From Candidatus Obscuribacterales bacterium (GTDB lineage: Bacteria; Cyanobacteriota; Vampirovibrionia; Obscuribacterales; Obscuribacteraceae): DNA of 64,000 nt. Below, in pieces: positions 17,950 to 25,495 of the stretch; the first letter of the stretch is position 1, and each line of letters starts with the position of its first letter. The stretch spans positions 1 to 64,000 of the forward strand of contig JAIELX010000081.1 in the NCBI GenBank assembly GCA_019752635.1, read 5' to 3'. Below the pieces are notes generated by a model that saw nothing but the letters and a program-made list of their open reading frames with translations, had not been told where the DNA came from and did no database searches. The translations under genes were made by a program, and so were the position numbers.

Positions 17950-18445
17950 AACTCAAAGCCCTCGCTGACATCCACGCGCGAACAACGGCGCCACGCATTT
18001 ACGGAGAAGGACAAATATCGGGGGGGGCGGTTATTCCCCTGGCAAGCGTCCAAATTCTTGCGTTCTTGAATAGTTTCATTCACGTGGGGATGTCGCGGGT
18101 GAGTGAAAGGTTACGGGTAGAGCTATATGGAAGTTAAAGTAATCGACGGCGAATGCAAGCAGTCCTTGAAAGACGGCAATGCTTCACAGAAGCGAGAAAT
18201 GGGCATAATTTTCAGCCTGACCGAAGGTGCAAGCGAGTTCGAGCTATGCGAGCTGCCGGTTTCGCCAAAAGTTTGCAGCCGGTCGCGCGACTTAGCGACA
18301 TAAGCCGCCATAGACTCTGTCTATGGATGGTGTCAAAAATCTTAGACGTGTACTCGTCTGTTGGACCGGTTGCACGATACAAGTTCGTTATGCGATGATC
18401 GCCGTGCCTGCCCCTGGCGGACAGCACAGTAATGAAACACGGCAT
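17950..18445 (+). other. Mostly non-coding region before the LRR gene
   Basis: Apart from the small candidate frame at 18127-18303, described separately, I see no convincing gene in these 500 bases. A G-run of seven (18021-18027) is followed by CGGTTATTCCCC, which can form a weak hairpin. No terminator with a T-run is visible after the TPR lipoprotein gene. Confidence 0.4.
18127..18303 (+). CDS. Possible small protein (58 residues)
   Basis: An ATG frame of 58 codons begins MEVKVIDGECKQSLKDGN and ends at TAA 18301-18303. A GTAGAG six bases upstream could be a weak ribosome site. The product is soluble in character, with three Cys, and has no recognised motif. Support is limited to an intact frame with acceptable codon use in an otherwise empty stretch; a chance frame is quite possible. 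Confidence 0.3.
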   Translation: MEVKVIDGECKQSLKDGNASQKREMGIIFSLTEGASEFELCELPVSPKVCSRSRDLAT

Positions 18446-19135
18446 ATGGCGATGACGGACTCATCACTGGCAGAATCATTTCTCATAACCAGAAAAGACG
18501 GTCATTGTGCGGAGTATCCGGTTCAAGGTCTGTCTTGCGATGATTCGCTCAGACGAGCGCTGGCAAGTGGCGGTCCGCCGTATGAAGTCACATCTATTGA
18601 ATTGAGCGGAACCAGAATTTCCGATCCGGGGCTGGCAAATCTGTCCGGCTTGGTTGAACTGGCACGGCTGGAATTAGACAACACGGATATTGGCGACAAC
18701 GGCATCGCGCAGCTGCTGCGACTTTCGCTGCCCAACTTGCGAGAGCTCAATTTAAACAGCACCAGGGTGACCGATGTCGGGGTGGCACTTACTTCTGAGC
18801 TGAAGCTGCATCACCTGCGACTAGAAGACACCGTAATTACTAACGAAAGCGTACGAGCATTGCGGTCGAGCCCGATTTCCATACTCAATATCGGGTTCAC
18901 CCGGATTCAGGATCCGGGCTTAGTTTGGCTGCACGAAATGCCCAACCTGCGAGTGCTTTCCCTGGCCGGAACTAATGTGACCGATGAAGGGCTGCGCCAT
19001 CTCATCCGCTGCCGGAGACTGCAGGTACTGAATCTTGAAAAAGCGAGCCTGATCTCCGACAACTCAATAGCCGGTCTCAAGCGAAAAATGCCCGGCTGCC
19101 TGATAGTAAAACCGAACGGTATGTTCCTGAAATAG
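18446..19135 (+). CDS. Leucine-rich-repeat protein
   Basis: The protein is about 229 residues with six to seven leucine-rich repeats of the ribonuclease-inhibitor/internalin-like type between residues 50 and 215. Repeated lines include GLANLSGLVELARLELDNT, LPNLRELNLNSTRVTDVG and MPNLRVLSLAGTNVTDEGL. There is no signal peptide or membrane segment, so it is probably a cytoplasmic binding protein. The open frame reaches back to 18323, but ATG 18446 (or ATG 18452, MTDSSLAES) is preferred because the upstream part has no similarity to the repeat protein. LRR proteins of this kind are common in planctomycetes and large-genome bacteria. Confidence 0.72.
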   Translation: MAMTDSSLAESFLITRKDGHCAEYPVQGLSCDDSLRRALASGGPPYEVTSIELSGTRISDPGLANLSGLVELARLELDNTDIGDNGIAQLLRLSLPNLRELNLNSTRVTDVGVALTSELKLHHLRLEDTVITNESVRALRSSPISILNIGFTRIQDPGLVWLHEMPNLRVLSLAGTNVTDEGLRHLIRCRRLQVLNLEKASLISDNSIAGLKRKMPGCLIVKPNGMFLK

Positions 19136-19195
19136 GTCATTTTCGGGCGGAAGCCACCGGGGCTACGACCATCCGGCTACCCGGTCCACCTCGGC

Positions 19196-19224
19196 TTGAC
19201 GGTGCCCGGGGCTAGTGTTAGGGT
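19196..19224 (+). promoter_or_regulatory. Candidate promoter of the TGA-containing gene
   Basis: TTGACG (19196-19201) is a 5/6 match to the -35 consensus. It is followed after 17 bases by TAGGGT (19219-19224), a weak -10 preceded by TG one base upstream (extended -10). Transcription would begin near 19231, giving a leader of about 30 bases before ATG 19262. Confidence 0.5.
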
Positions 19225-19261
19225 AGGGAAGCGGGGTTGTCATTCGGGGCGGGCAAATTTC

Positions 19262-20218
19262 ATGAGCAGTTGTCGAGAGCTCCTTACCTCCGTTTTTCTG
19301 CTCATTTCTTACGCGGCCAGCACCACGGGGCCGGTCCAATCCGAAAACGCACTGATCTCCGGCTCACAGGCCGCCACCAGCGTACATTGCCTCACTCGCG
19401 CCATGCGCTGGCACACGAACCTGGAGGAGGCGCAGGCAGCGGCGCGCAGCAGCGGTCGATTAGTAGTCTGGATTCACATGCTAGGCACCATTGACGGAGC
19501 TACTTGAAGTGCCGGCAATAGCCTGAGAGCCGTGTCGCTCTCCAAAGAACCAGTTCTGTCAACTTTAAGAAACCGCTTCGTGTGCGGCTACCATGACATA
19601 GTCAAAGAGCCTTATGCAGGCGACTCAGGTCGGCATAAGCCGAACGAAACAGCAGTCGATACTACCAATGGTGCCGGACCTCACAATATACAGATATTTG
19701 TGATGACGCCGGACGGAATTGTTTTGCACTGCTTGCCGGGGTACTGGAATTCAACGGATCTGGCATTTGAGCTAGACTTCGCCGAACGCCTCAACCGCGT
19801 CTGGCAAGACCACACGTTGACACGACCACAGAAAGACAATCTTTTCGCCAGAGCACAGAAAGACCACATCAGATTGCATTCACCAGAGATGGCGGGTCGC
19901 AGCAAAATGCAGCACTTCGACATAACCGAAGAGCTCAAGAAAAAAAGCGACGCCACAATTGCGCGCGCAGACGCTGATGCATCACCTGAGGAGCAAGTAA
20001 AAACTACGGACTGCATTTTGCATGAACGCATGGCAGTGCGCCCGTTTGCCCCATACGCGAAATTTGACGTTGCGAAGTACTCCGACTACGGCTCGCACTT
20101 CTACGACAAAAACGAAAGCAACACGGACGAATACGGCAACGTGCAACACGTTCGCCTCCGCACCATGAAACAAGGCGACGGTCCCCGCCAGCCAGTGAAT
20201 CAGCAGGAAGAAGACTGA
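19262..20218 (+). CDS. Thioredoxin-like secreted protein with in-frame TGA (candidate selenoprotein)
   Basis: One frame runs from ATG 19262 to TGA 20216-20218 and is broken only by TGA at 19505-19507. The parts would be 81 and 236 codons, together 318 residues with the TGA read as an amino acid. The start gives a signal peptide (SSCRELLTSVFLLISYAAS). The TGA sits in HMLGTIDGAT-(TGA)-SAGNSLRAVSLS, directly after a hydrophobic strand (RLVVWIHML) and at the start of a helix, the place of the redox Cys in thioredoxin-fold proteins. FVCGYHDIV and VMTPDGIVLHCLPGYW after it fit the rest of such a fold. A stem-loop at 19525-19542 matches the bacterial SECIS layout. The alternative is a nonsense mutation of a Cys codon (TGT/TGC). 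An automatic annotation would split it in two, the second part starting at GTG 19532. The C-terminal 90 residues are charged and look disordered. Confidence 0.65.
19525..19542 (+). promoter_or_regulatory. SECIS-like stem-loop after the in-frame TGA
   Basis: GAGAGC (19525-19530) pairs perfectly with GCTCTC (19537-19542) around the six-base loop CGTGTC. The loop starts 24 bases after the TGA and has G as its second base. The published bacterial SECIS model (Zhang and Gladyshev) expects a 4-16 bp upper stem, a small loop with a G in the first two positions, and 16-37 bases between UGA and the loop; all three fit. A six-base stem can arise by chance, so this is support rather than proof. Confidence 0.5.
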
Positions 20219-20625
20219 GTCGGTCCACTAACTCCGCAAAGCATCAACCGTTGTACGATCGCGCTCAAATAGAATTACTGAGATTGGTCCACGGTCGATA
20301 CGGAAAGTATTTTCGCGATCGAAACTTTGTCTTGCATTCGCTACGCCACTGTGAAAGGCTTGAGACTAAGAACTCGCGCAATCCGAACCGGTTCATTACT
20401 CGGAAACGGCTAGCGCAAGCATAAACCTAAATGAAGCGGGCTCATAGCGGTATTGACTGTTCGAGCATGCTTCTCGAATTCATTAAGCTACCGGAACCTC
20501 CGCCCTTTGACAACAAGCGTCCGCCGGGACGGCTGTGTTCCTTTTGCTATCCAGGTGCACAACCAGTGCGAACCTGAATCTGCACTAGACGCTTCAGTAT
20601 GGATATCGGAACTAGCGGAACCGCC

Positions 20626-20637
20626 TATTTGCAAATA
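20626..20637. promoter_or_regulatory. 12-bp palindrome near the TetR promoter, candidate operator
   Basis: TATTTGCAAATA is a perfect palindrome lying eight bases upstream of the proposed -35 of the tetR-family gene. TetR regulators often bind palindromes at their own promoter, so autoregulation is a reasonable inference. No second copy was noticed in front of the neighbouring epimerase gene. Confidence 0.35.
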
Positions 20638-20645
20638 ACTTGCTG

Positions 20646-20674
20646 TTGCTTGAAGAAGACTGGGTACGTAGAAT
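20646..20674 (+). promoter_or_regulatory. Candidate promoter of the TetR gene
   Basis: TTGCTT (20646-20651) and TAGAAT (20669-20674, 5/6 match) are separated by 17 bases. Transcription would start near 20681, 41 bases before the ATG. The -35 match is weak (3/6). Confidence 0.45.
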
Positions 20675-20721
20675 TGGAACGGTTGGTTCGCTACATCCCA
20701 CTGAGCTTACGGGAGACTCCC

Positions 20722-21378
20722 ATGCCGCGCAAGCCAAGTATTACCAAGAAGAGCACTGAAACCAAAGGCGGCGAACAAGCTGTCCCTGTCAATGCAAAAC
20801 GCAGTCAAATATTGCAGGGCGCACTCACGGTTTTTCTGGAATACGGCTACAAAGGCACCAGTATGGATCGGGTTGCCGAAGAAGCCGGTGTCTCAAAACA
20901 AACTATCTACAGTCATTTCGAGGACAAAGAGCGCCTCTTCCATGAACTAGTCGAACATCTTTCTGGAAGTCTCTTCCCCGAGCAAGGGGATCAAACCAAA
21001 CTCTTCGACCTTGAGCCGGAAGCGTTCCTGATTCGCATTTCGCAGCTGTTTTTTGAGCAGATGGATCGTTGGGAATACAAATCATTTTTCCGTGTCGTTG
21101 TCGCCGAATCGGGTCGATTCCCCGAACTTGCACAATTGTACGTTCGCCGAGCGGTCGAACCTGGCTTAGGGGTGCTGGTCTCCTACTTCGAAAAGCACCC
21201 GGAACTGGCTTTGCAAGATGCCGAGGTCACTGCGCGCATTTTCCGAGGATCTCTGGCGAGCTTTGCTCTGGTTCAAGACATTTTGCAGGGCAAAAGGCTA
21301 GTTCCCATGTCCCGCGAGCGGTTTATTTCCGGACTGGTTGAAACCGTGCTCAATTCATACGAACGCAAGCCGAGCTAG
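20722..21378 (+). CDS. TetR/AcrR-family transcriptional regulator
   Basis: This 218-residue regulator has the N-terminal TetR helix-turn-helix at about 33-80: QILQGALTVFLEYGYKGTSM, then AEEAGVSKQTIYSHFEDKE. The C-terminal helical ligand and dimer domain is of the AcrR-like type. ATG 20722 is chosen because GGGAG lies seven bases upstream and the DNA-binding domain then begins near residue 28; the open frame reaching back to 20599 overlaps the promoter. It could control itself and the sugar genes that follow, which begin 81 bases downstream. The ligand cannot be predicted. Confidence 0.88.
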   Translation: MPRKPSITKKSTETKGGEQAVPVNAKRSQILQGALTVFLEYGYKGTSMDRVAEEAGVSKQTIYSHFEDKERLFHELVEHLSGSLFPEQGDQTKLFDLEPEAFLIRISQLFFEQMDRWEYKSFFRVVVAESGRFPELAQLYVRRAVEPGLGVLVSYFEKHPELALQDAEVTARIFRGSLASFALVQDILQGKRLVPMSRERFISGLVETVLNSYERKPS

Positions 21379-21459
21379 CCGAGTACCGAGGGGCTAACGT
21401 GCACATACGGCAGGCGCCAAGGTGATATCCTTAGAGCGTCTATTAGCGTGAAAGAAGCC

Positions 21460-22410
21460 ATGAAGAAGATATTGATAACCGGTGGTGGTGGCTTTATCGG
21501 CACACACCTTGCAGAACGTTTTGCCGGTAAGTACGAATTGTGTCTGTTCGACAATTTTCGGCGCAATTCATTGGAGCACGCTCCGCACTTGCTAAAGGCA
21601 CCGGGCGTTGAAATGCGTCGCGGGGACATCCTTGAGCCGGAGTCGATCAAAGAGGCACTTAAGGGCGTGGATTGCGTGCTGCACCTGGCAGCGATCGCCG
21701 GTGTTTCCAGCTACTACAACGAGCCGCTCAAAACGTTGGAGACAAACATTCTCGGCACGATAAATGTTCTGAAAAGTATGCAGAGTGCAGGCGGCATCGA
21801 ATCGCTTGTCTATTTCTCTACCAGTGAAGTCTACGGCGGCGAAGCGGCCTTTGTGCGGGAAGATCAGCCATTCAATTTCGGACCGGTCATGGATAAGCGC
21901 TGGACCTATGCCACCAGTAAAGTTGCCGGCGAAAACTTTTGTCTGCGCTATGGAGAAGCATCCGGTTTTCGCACTGTAGTCGTGCGTCCGTTCAATATCT
22001 ACGGACCAAGACAGACCGGAGAAGGGGCGATCAGCAACTTTTGCACGGCCGCGCTGAACTCAAAGCCGCTGGTCGTTTATGGCAGCGGAACAGCAATAAG
22101 ATCGTGGTGCTACGTCAGTGATATGGTCGACGCAGTGGATAAGATTCTGCATACACCATCGGTGCACGGACCGTTCAATATCGGCAATCCGCGTGAAACG
22201 CAGACCACGGTAGGGCTGGCTCGCATGGTTGCCTCTTTGGTGCCAGGCTCGCCGGTTGAGTATCAAGAAATCGATCGCATGGAAATCGGAGTTCGTATCC
22301 CGGACATCACAAAAGCGGCTGAGCAGCTCGGCTTCTCTCCCAAAGTTGATTTGCCGACAGGACTTTCACACACTTTAGAGTGGTACCGAACACTGGAGCA
22401 ACGGCAATGA
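21460..22410 (+). CDS. NAD-dependent nucleotide-sugar epimerase/dehydratase (extended SDR)
   Basis: The protein is about 316 residues with the extended short-chain dehydrogenase fold. The NAD-binding GGGGFIGTHL lies near the start, followed by LHLAAIAGV, a catalytic YATSK (YxxxK) in WTYATSKVAGENFC, and the substrate-side motif RPFNIYGPRQ. These fit UDP-glucose 4-epimerase or dNDP-glucose/UDP-sugar dehydratase relatives that act on surface-polysaccharide precursors. ATG 21460 is preferred over GTG 21448 because the product then begins MKKILITGGGGF. The stop codon overlaps the start of the next gene (ATGA at 22407-22410), so the two are translationally coupled. Confidence 0.87.
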   Translation: MKKILITGGGGFIGTHLAERFAGKYELCLFDNFRRNSLEHAPHLLKAPGVEMRRGDILEPESIKEALKGVDCVLHLAAIAGVSSYYNEPLKTLETNILGTINVLKSMQSAGGIESLVYFSTSEVYGGEAAFVREDQPFNFGPVMDKRWTYATSKVAGENFCLRYGEASGFRTVVVRPFNIYGPRQTGEGAISNFCTAALNSKPLVVYGSGTAIRSWCYVSDMVDAVDKILHTPSVHGPFNIGNPRETQTTVGLARMVASLVPGSPVEYQEIDRMEIGVRIPDITKAAEQLGFSPKVDLPTGLSHTLEWYRTLEQRQ

Positions 22411-24911
22411 ACATTGTTGTGATCGGCGGCGGCAAAATGGGTTTACCACTGGCCTGCCAGATGGCATCGAAGGGCGGGCAAGTTACAGTTTGCGACACCA
22501 ATCAAAAGCTGGTCGCAATGATCAATGCAGGGCGGTGCCCATTTGACGAGCCGGAACTACCGGAGAAACTCAGCCAAAACGTCTCTTCCGGCGCGCTTAA
22601 AGCGACGGTGGATACAGCAGCGGCGGTGGCTACGGCCGATGTTGTGATAGTGATTGTCCCCGTTCTCCTAACCGGCGCAAACGACGCCGACACTTCGATT
22701 ATCGAAGCGGTAACCAAGACAATTGCGCGTTCAATGAAGAATGGCGCCATGATCTGCTTTGAGACTACGCTGCCCACCGGCACCACGCGCAGGCTCGCCA
22801 CGCTTCTGGAATCAGAAGGACGCAAGGCCGGTGTTGATTTCGATTTGGTCTTTTCGCCGGAACGTGTTAAGAGCCGCCTTGTATTTCAGCGCCTTTCCGA
22901 AAACCCCAAAGTCGTCGGCTCGCTCACTCCGGCAGGGGAAGAACGAGCAGCAAAGTTTTACTCGCAGTACCTGGGTGCCCCTGCAATCCGCATGGGCTCA
23001 CTGGAAGCTTCTGAACTGGTGAAGCTGGCAGGAATGATTTTTCGCGACGTCAACATTGCACTGGCGAATGAACTGACCGCTTACGCCGATTTGTACAACC
23101 TCGACATCAAAGCTATTATCGAAGCCGCCAATACAGACGGTGAAACGTTTATGCTTCAGCCCGGCATCGGAGTCGGAGGTCACTGCACTCCGGTCTATCC
23201 ACACTTCTTATTGCGCGACGCAGAGCGAAACGGATTGCCGATTCCCATCACAGAGATCAGTCGCACGACAAACGATCGGCGACCGGCAGCCGTTATCGCG
23301 CGCGTGGAAAAAATGTGGGGCGCCCTGCGAGGTAAGAAAGTAACCATATTAGGTCTGGGTTTCCGCCCCGGTGTCAAAGAGCACATTTGCTCACCAGCTT
23401 TTGCGTTGAGGGATGAACTTTTCGCTCGCGGCGCAGAAATATCGGTTCACGATCCACTCTATGATGCGGAGGAAATCAGCGCTCTCGGTTTTGTGCCTGG
23501 AACGCCGGACGGCAGTGAAGTTGTGATCCTAAATACAGCGCACGATGAATACAAGCACATGGACTTTTCAAAATTGAAAGGCGCCGGTCTGCAGGTCGTG
23601 GTCGACGGACGTAATTTTTGGGATCAAAAGAACGTCAGCTCTTGCGGCGTGGCTTACTTCGGAATGGGACGCACCAGTGTCGAAAATGGCATGAAGTCCG
23701 CTCCTGCTGCGCAAGCAAACATTCCGCTGTCAAAACTTAGCTTGACCGAGGTCGAAGCAGCAGCTGCATCACGCGTAGTCCGCTCAGGCTGGATTATGCA
23801 GGGGCCGGAAGTCGAAGCCTTTGAGTCGGAGTTTTCCGACTTTGTCGACGCCCCCTACTCCTGCGCGGTATCATCTTGTACCGCCGCGCTCATGATGGCT
23901 TTGAAAGCACTGGGCGTGGGTCCGGGCGACGAAGTAATCACCGTCTCGCATTCATTCATCGCTACCGCAAATAGCATCGTGCTGGTTGGCGCGACACCGG
24001 TATTCGCGGACATCGATCCCCTGACTCTCAACATCAGCCCCCGGCATATCGAAGCGCTGATAAACGAACGCACCAAAGCGGTGCTCGTTGTTCACCAGCT
24101 CGGCATGCCGTGCGATATGAGCGCAATTATGAAGATAGCGGGTAACCGCGGCGTTCCCGTCATTGAAGATGCGGCATGCGCCTTGGGCAGTGAAGTTAAA
24201 ATGCAAGACAAGTTCGAAAGAATCGGCGCACCAATCGGCGACATCGCCTGCTTCTCATTTCATCCGCGCAAGATCATCAGCACCGGAGACGGTGGCATGC
24301 TCACGACACGAAGCGCTGAGCTTGATGCACGCTTCCGCCTCCTGCGCAATCACGGAATGACCATTGCGACCTCTTCCAGAAAAACAGGAACAACCTATGT
24401 CCGAGAGCAATATTTAGAGTCAACTTGGAACTTTAGACTGAGCGACTTGCAGGCTTCCGTAGGGCGAGAGCAATTGCGACGATTGCCCGGTCTTGTTGAA
24501 GGACGGAGAAAGTTGGCAATGCGCTATCATGAGTTACTCAGCGGACTTGAAGGTGCGACATTATTCGCAGAACCGGATTATGCAAAAACCAACTGGCAAA
24601 GTTTTGCCGTTCGCCTTGCCGTCCCGGTCGAGCGCTCCGGTGTGATCGAAGGCATGCAAGCTCGCGGTATAGCGACTCGCCCGGGAATCAGTTGCGCACA
24701 TGCTGAGCCGGCATTTTCGAAAAGCCCTTGGGGCTGCCGCGCGGGGACACCATCGACATGCACCGCCGATTGCCAGCACCTGGAGCACAGCATAAACGCG
24801 CGCGATTACTGCTTGATCTTGCCGCTCTACAATGGACTGTCCGACCAGGATCAAATTCGTATTGCGTCAACGCTAAATGAAATTTTGCAAAGTGTTCGCC
24901 AGCACAGGTAG
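22407..24911 (+). CDS. Fusion of nucleotide-sugar dehydrogenase and DegT/DnrJ/EryC1 aminotransferase
   Basis: This 834-residue protein joins two enzymes. Residues 1 to about 425 form a UDP-glucose/GDP-mannose (UDP-ManNAc type) dehydrogenase: Rossmann motif VVIGGGKMGLPLA, SPERVK, the catalytic Cys in GVGGHCTPVYPHF and a C-terminal domain with ILGLGFRPGVKE. Residues from about 440 to the end form a PLP-dependent sugar aminotransferase: SGWIMQGPEVEAFE, SSCTAALMMALKALG, the cofactor Asp in VIEDAACALGSE and the Schiff-base Lys in CFSFHPRKIISTGDGG. The dehydrogenase would oxidise the C6 alcohol of a nucleotide sugar, and the aminotransferase would aminate a keto sugar. Both halves keep their active-site residues and there is no stop or frameshift at the junction. 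The start overlaps the epimerase stop. Confidence 0.88.
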   Translation: MNIVVIGGGKMGLPLACQMASKGGQVTVCDTNQKLVAMINAGRCPFDEPELPEKLSQNVSSGALKATVDTAAAVATADVVIVIVPVLLTGANDADTSIIEAVTKTIARSMKNGAMICFETTLPTGTTRRLATLLESEGRKAGVDFDLVFSPERVKSRLVFQRLSENPKVVGSLTPAGEERAAKFYSQYLGAPAIRMGSLEASELVKLAGMIFRDVNIALANELTAYADLYNLDIKAIIEAANTDGETFMLQPGIGVGGHCTPVYPHFLLRDAERNGLPIPITEISRTTNDRRPAAVIARVEKMWGALRGKKVTILGLGFRPGVKEHICSPAFALRDELFARGAEISVHDPLYDAEEISALGFVPGTPDGSEVVILNTAHDEYKHMDFSKLKGAGLQVVVDGRNFWDQKNVSSCGVAYFGMGRTSVENGMKSAPAAQANIPLSKLSLTEVEAAAASRVVRSGWIMQGPEVEAFESEFSDFVDAPYSCAVSSCTAALMMALKALGVGPGDEVITVSHSFIATANSIVLVGATPVFADIDPLTLNISPRHIEALINERTKAVLVVHQLGMPCDMSAIMKIAGNRGVPVIEDAACALGSEVKMQDKFERIGAPIGDIACFSFHPRKIISTGDGGMLTTRSAELDARFRLLRNHGMTIATSSRKTGTTYVREQYLESTWNFRLSDLQASVGREQLRRLPGLVEGRRKLAMRYHELLSGLEGATLFAEPDYAKTNWQSFAVRLAVPVERSGVIEGMQARGIATRPGISCAHAEPAFSKSPWGCRAGTPSTCTADCQHLEHSINARDYCLILPLYNGLSDQDQIRIASTLNEILQSVRQHR

Positions 24912-24919
24912 GCGAACTC

Positions 24920-25495
24920 ATGGAAAAAGTACAAAAAATAGATCATCTGGAAACGTCTCGGCTGCGGCTGCGCCGCTGGAAGGAATCGGACATCGAACCG
25001 TTCGCGGCGATGAATGCCAACCCCGAAGTAATGAAGTATTTTGTTCGAACCCTCACGCGCGAGCAGACAGCCGACATGGTGGCAAATCTGGACGCACGGT
25101 TCGAAGCGGAAGGTTTTGGACTCTGGGCTGTAGAAGTACGCGACTCCGGCGAATTCATAGGGTTCACCGGCCTGAGCAGGCCGAAATTCGAATCATTCTT
25201 CACACCCTGCGTAGAAATCGGATGGCGGCTGGACCACAAAGCGCAAGGCAAGGGGTACGCTACTGAAGCGGCGCAAGAAACCCTACGCGACGGATTTGAA
25301 AGATTAGGACTGGAAGAGATCGTCTCGTTCGCCGCCGCTATAAATGAACGCTCAACAAACGTCATGAAAAAAATCGGCATGAAGAGAAACGCCTCGGAAG
25401 ACTTTCTTCATCCGATGATCGATCCGGCAAGTCCACTCGCCCCGCACGTGCTGTACAGGCTGAGTCGACAAGACTGGCAATCGCAACTTAGATAA
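24920..25495 (+). CDS. GNAT-family N-acetyltransferase (RimJ/RimL type)
   Basis: This 191-residue protein has the GNAT fold of the RimJ/RimL group: LETSRLRLRRWKESDIEPF at the start, GWRLDHKAQGKGYATEAAQE as the acetyl-CoA loop, and AAINERSTNVMKKIGM near the end. The substrate could be a protein N-terminus, an amino acid or a small amine. Because it starts nine bases after the dehydrogenase-aminotransferase gene, acetylation of the amino sugar made there is a possible but unproven role. Its 3' end overlaps the convergent HD-GYP gene by eight bases. Confidence 0.85.
   Translation: MEKVQKIDHLETSRLRLRRWKESDIEPFAAMNANPEVMKYFVRTLTREQTADMVANLDARFEAEGFGLWAVEVRDSGEFIGFTGLSRPKFESFFTPCVEIGWRLDHKAQGKGYATEAAQETLRDGFERLGLEEIVSFAAAINERSTNVMKKIGMKRNASEDFLHPMIDPASPLAPHVLYRLSRQDWQSQLR

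Larger units (their letters stand above)
20219..20721 (+). other. Intergenic region upstream of the TetR gene
   Basis: These 500 bases contain no convincing gene; the frames present are short, lack ribosome sites and show no motif. The only structured part is the last 100 bases, which hold a 12-bp palindrome and a promoter-like pair, listed separately. No T-run terminator was seen after the TGA-containing gene. Confidence 0.45.

Noticed and set aside
17946..18137. 63-codon frame overlapping the end of the TPR lipoprotein gene
   Set aside because: Overlaps the stop of the preceding gene, starts with GTG without a ribosome site, and has no motif.
19505..19507. Ordinary end of a short 81-residue gene at this TGA
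   Set aside because: The frame continues with 236 open codons in the same phase, a thioredoxin-like sequence is split at its key residue, and the second part has no good start of its own; a single gene fits better.
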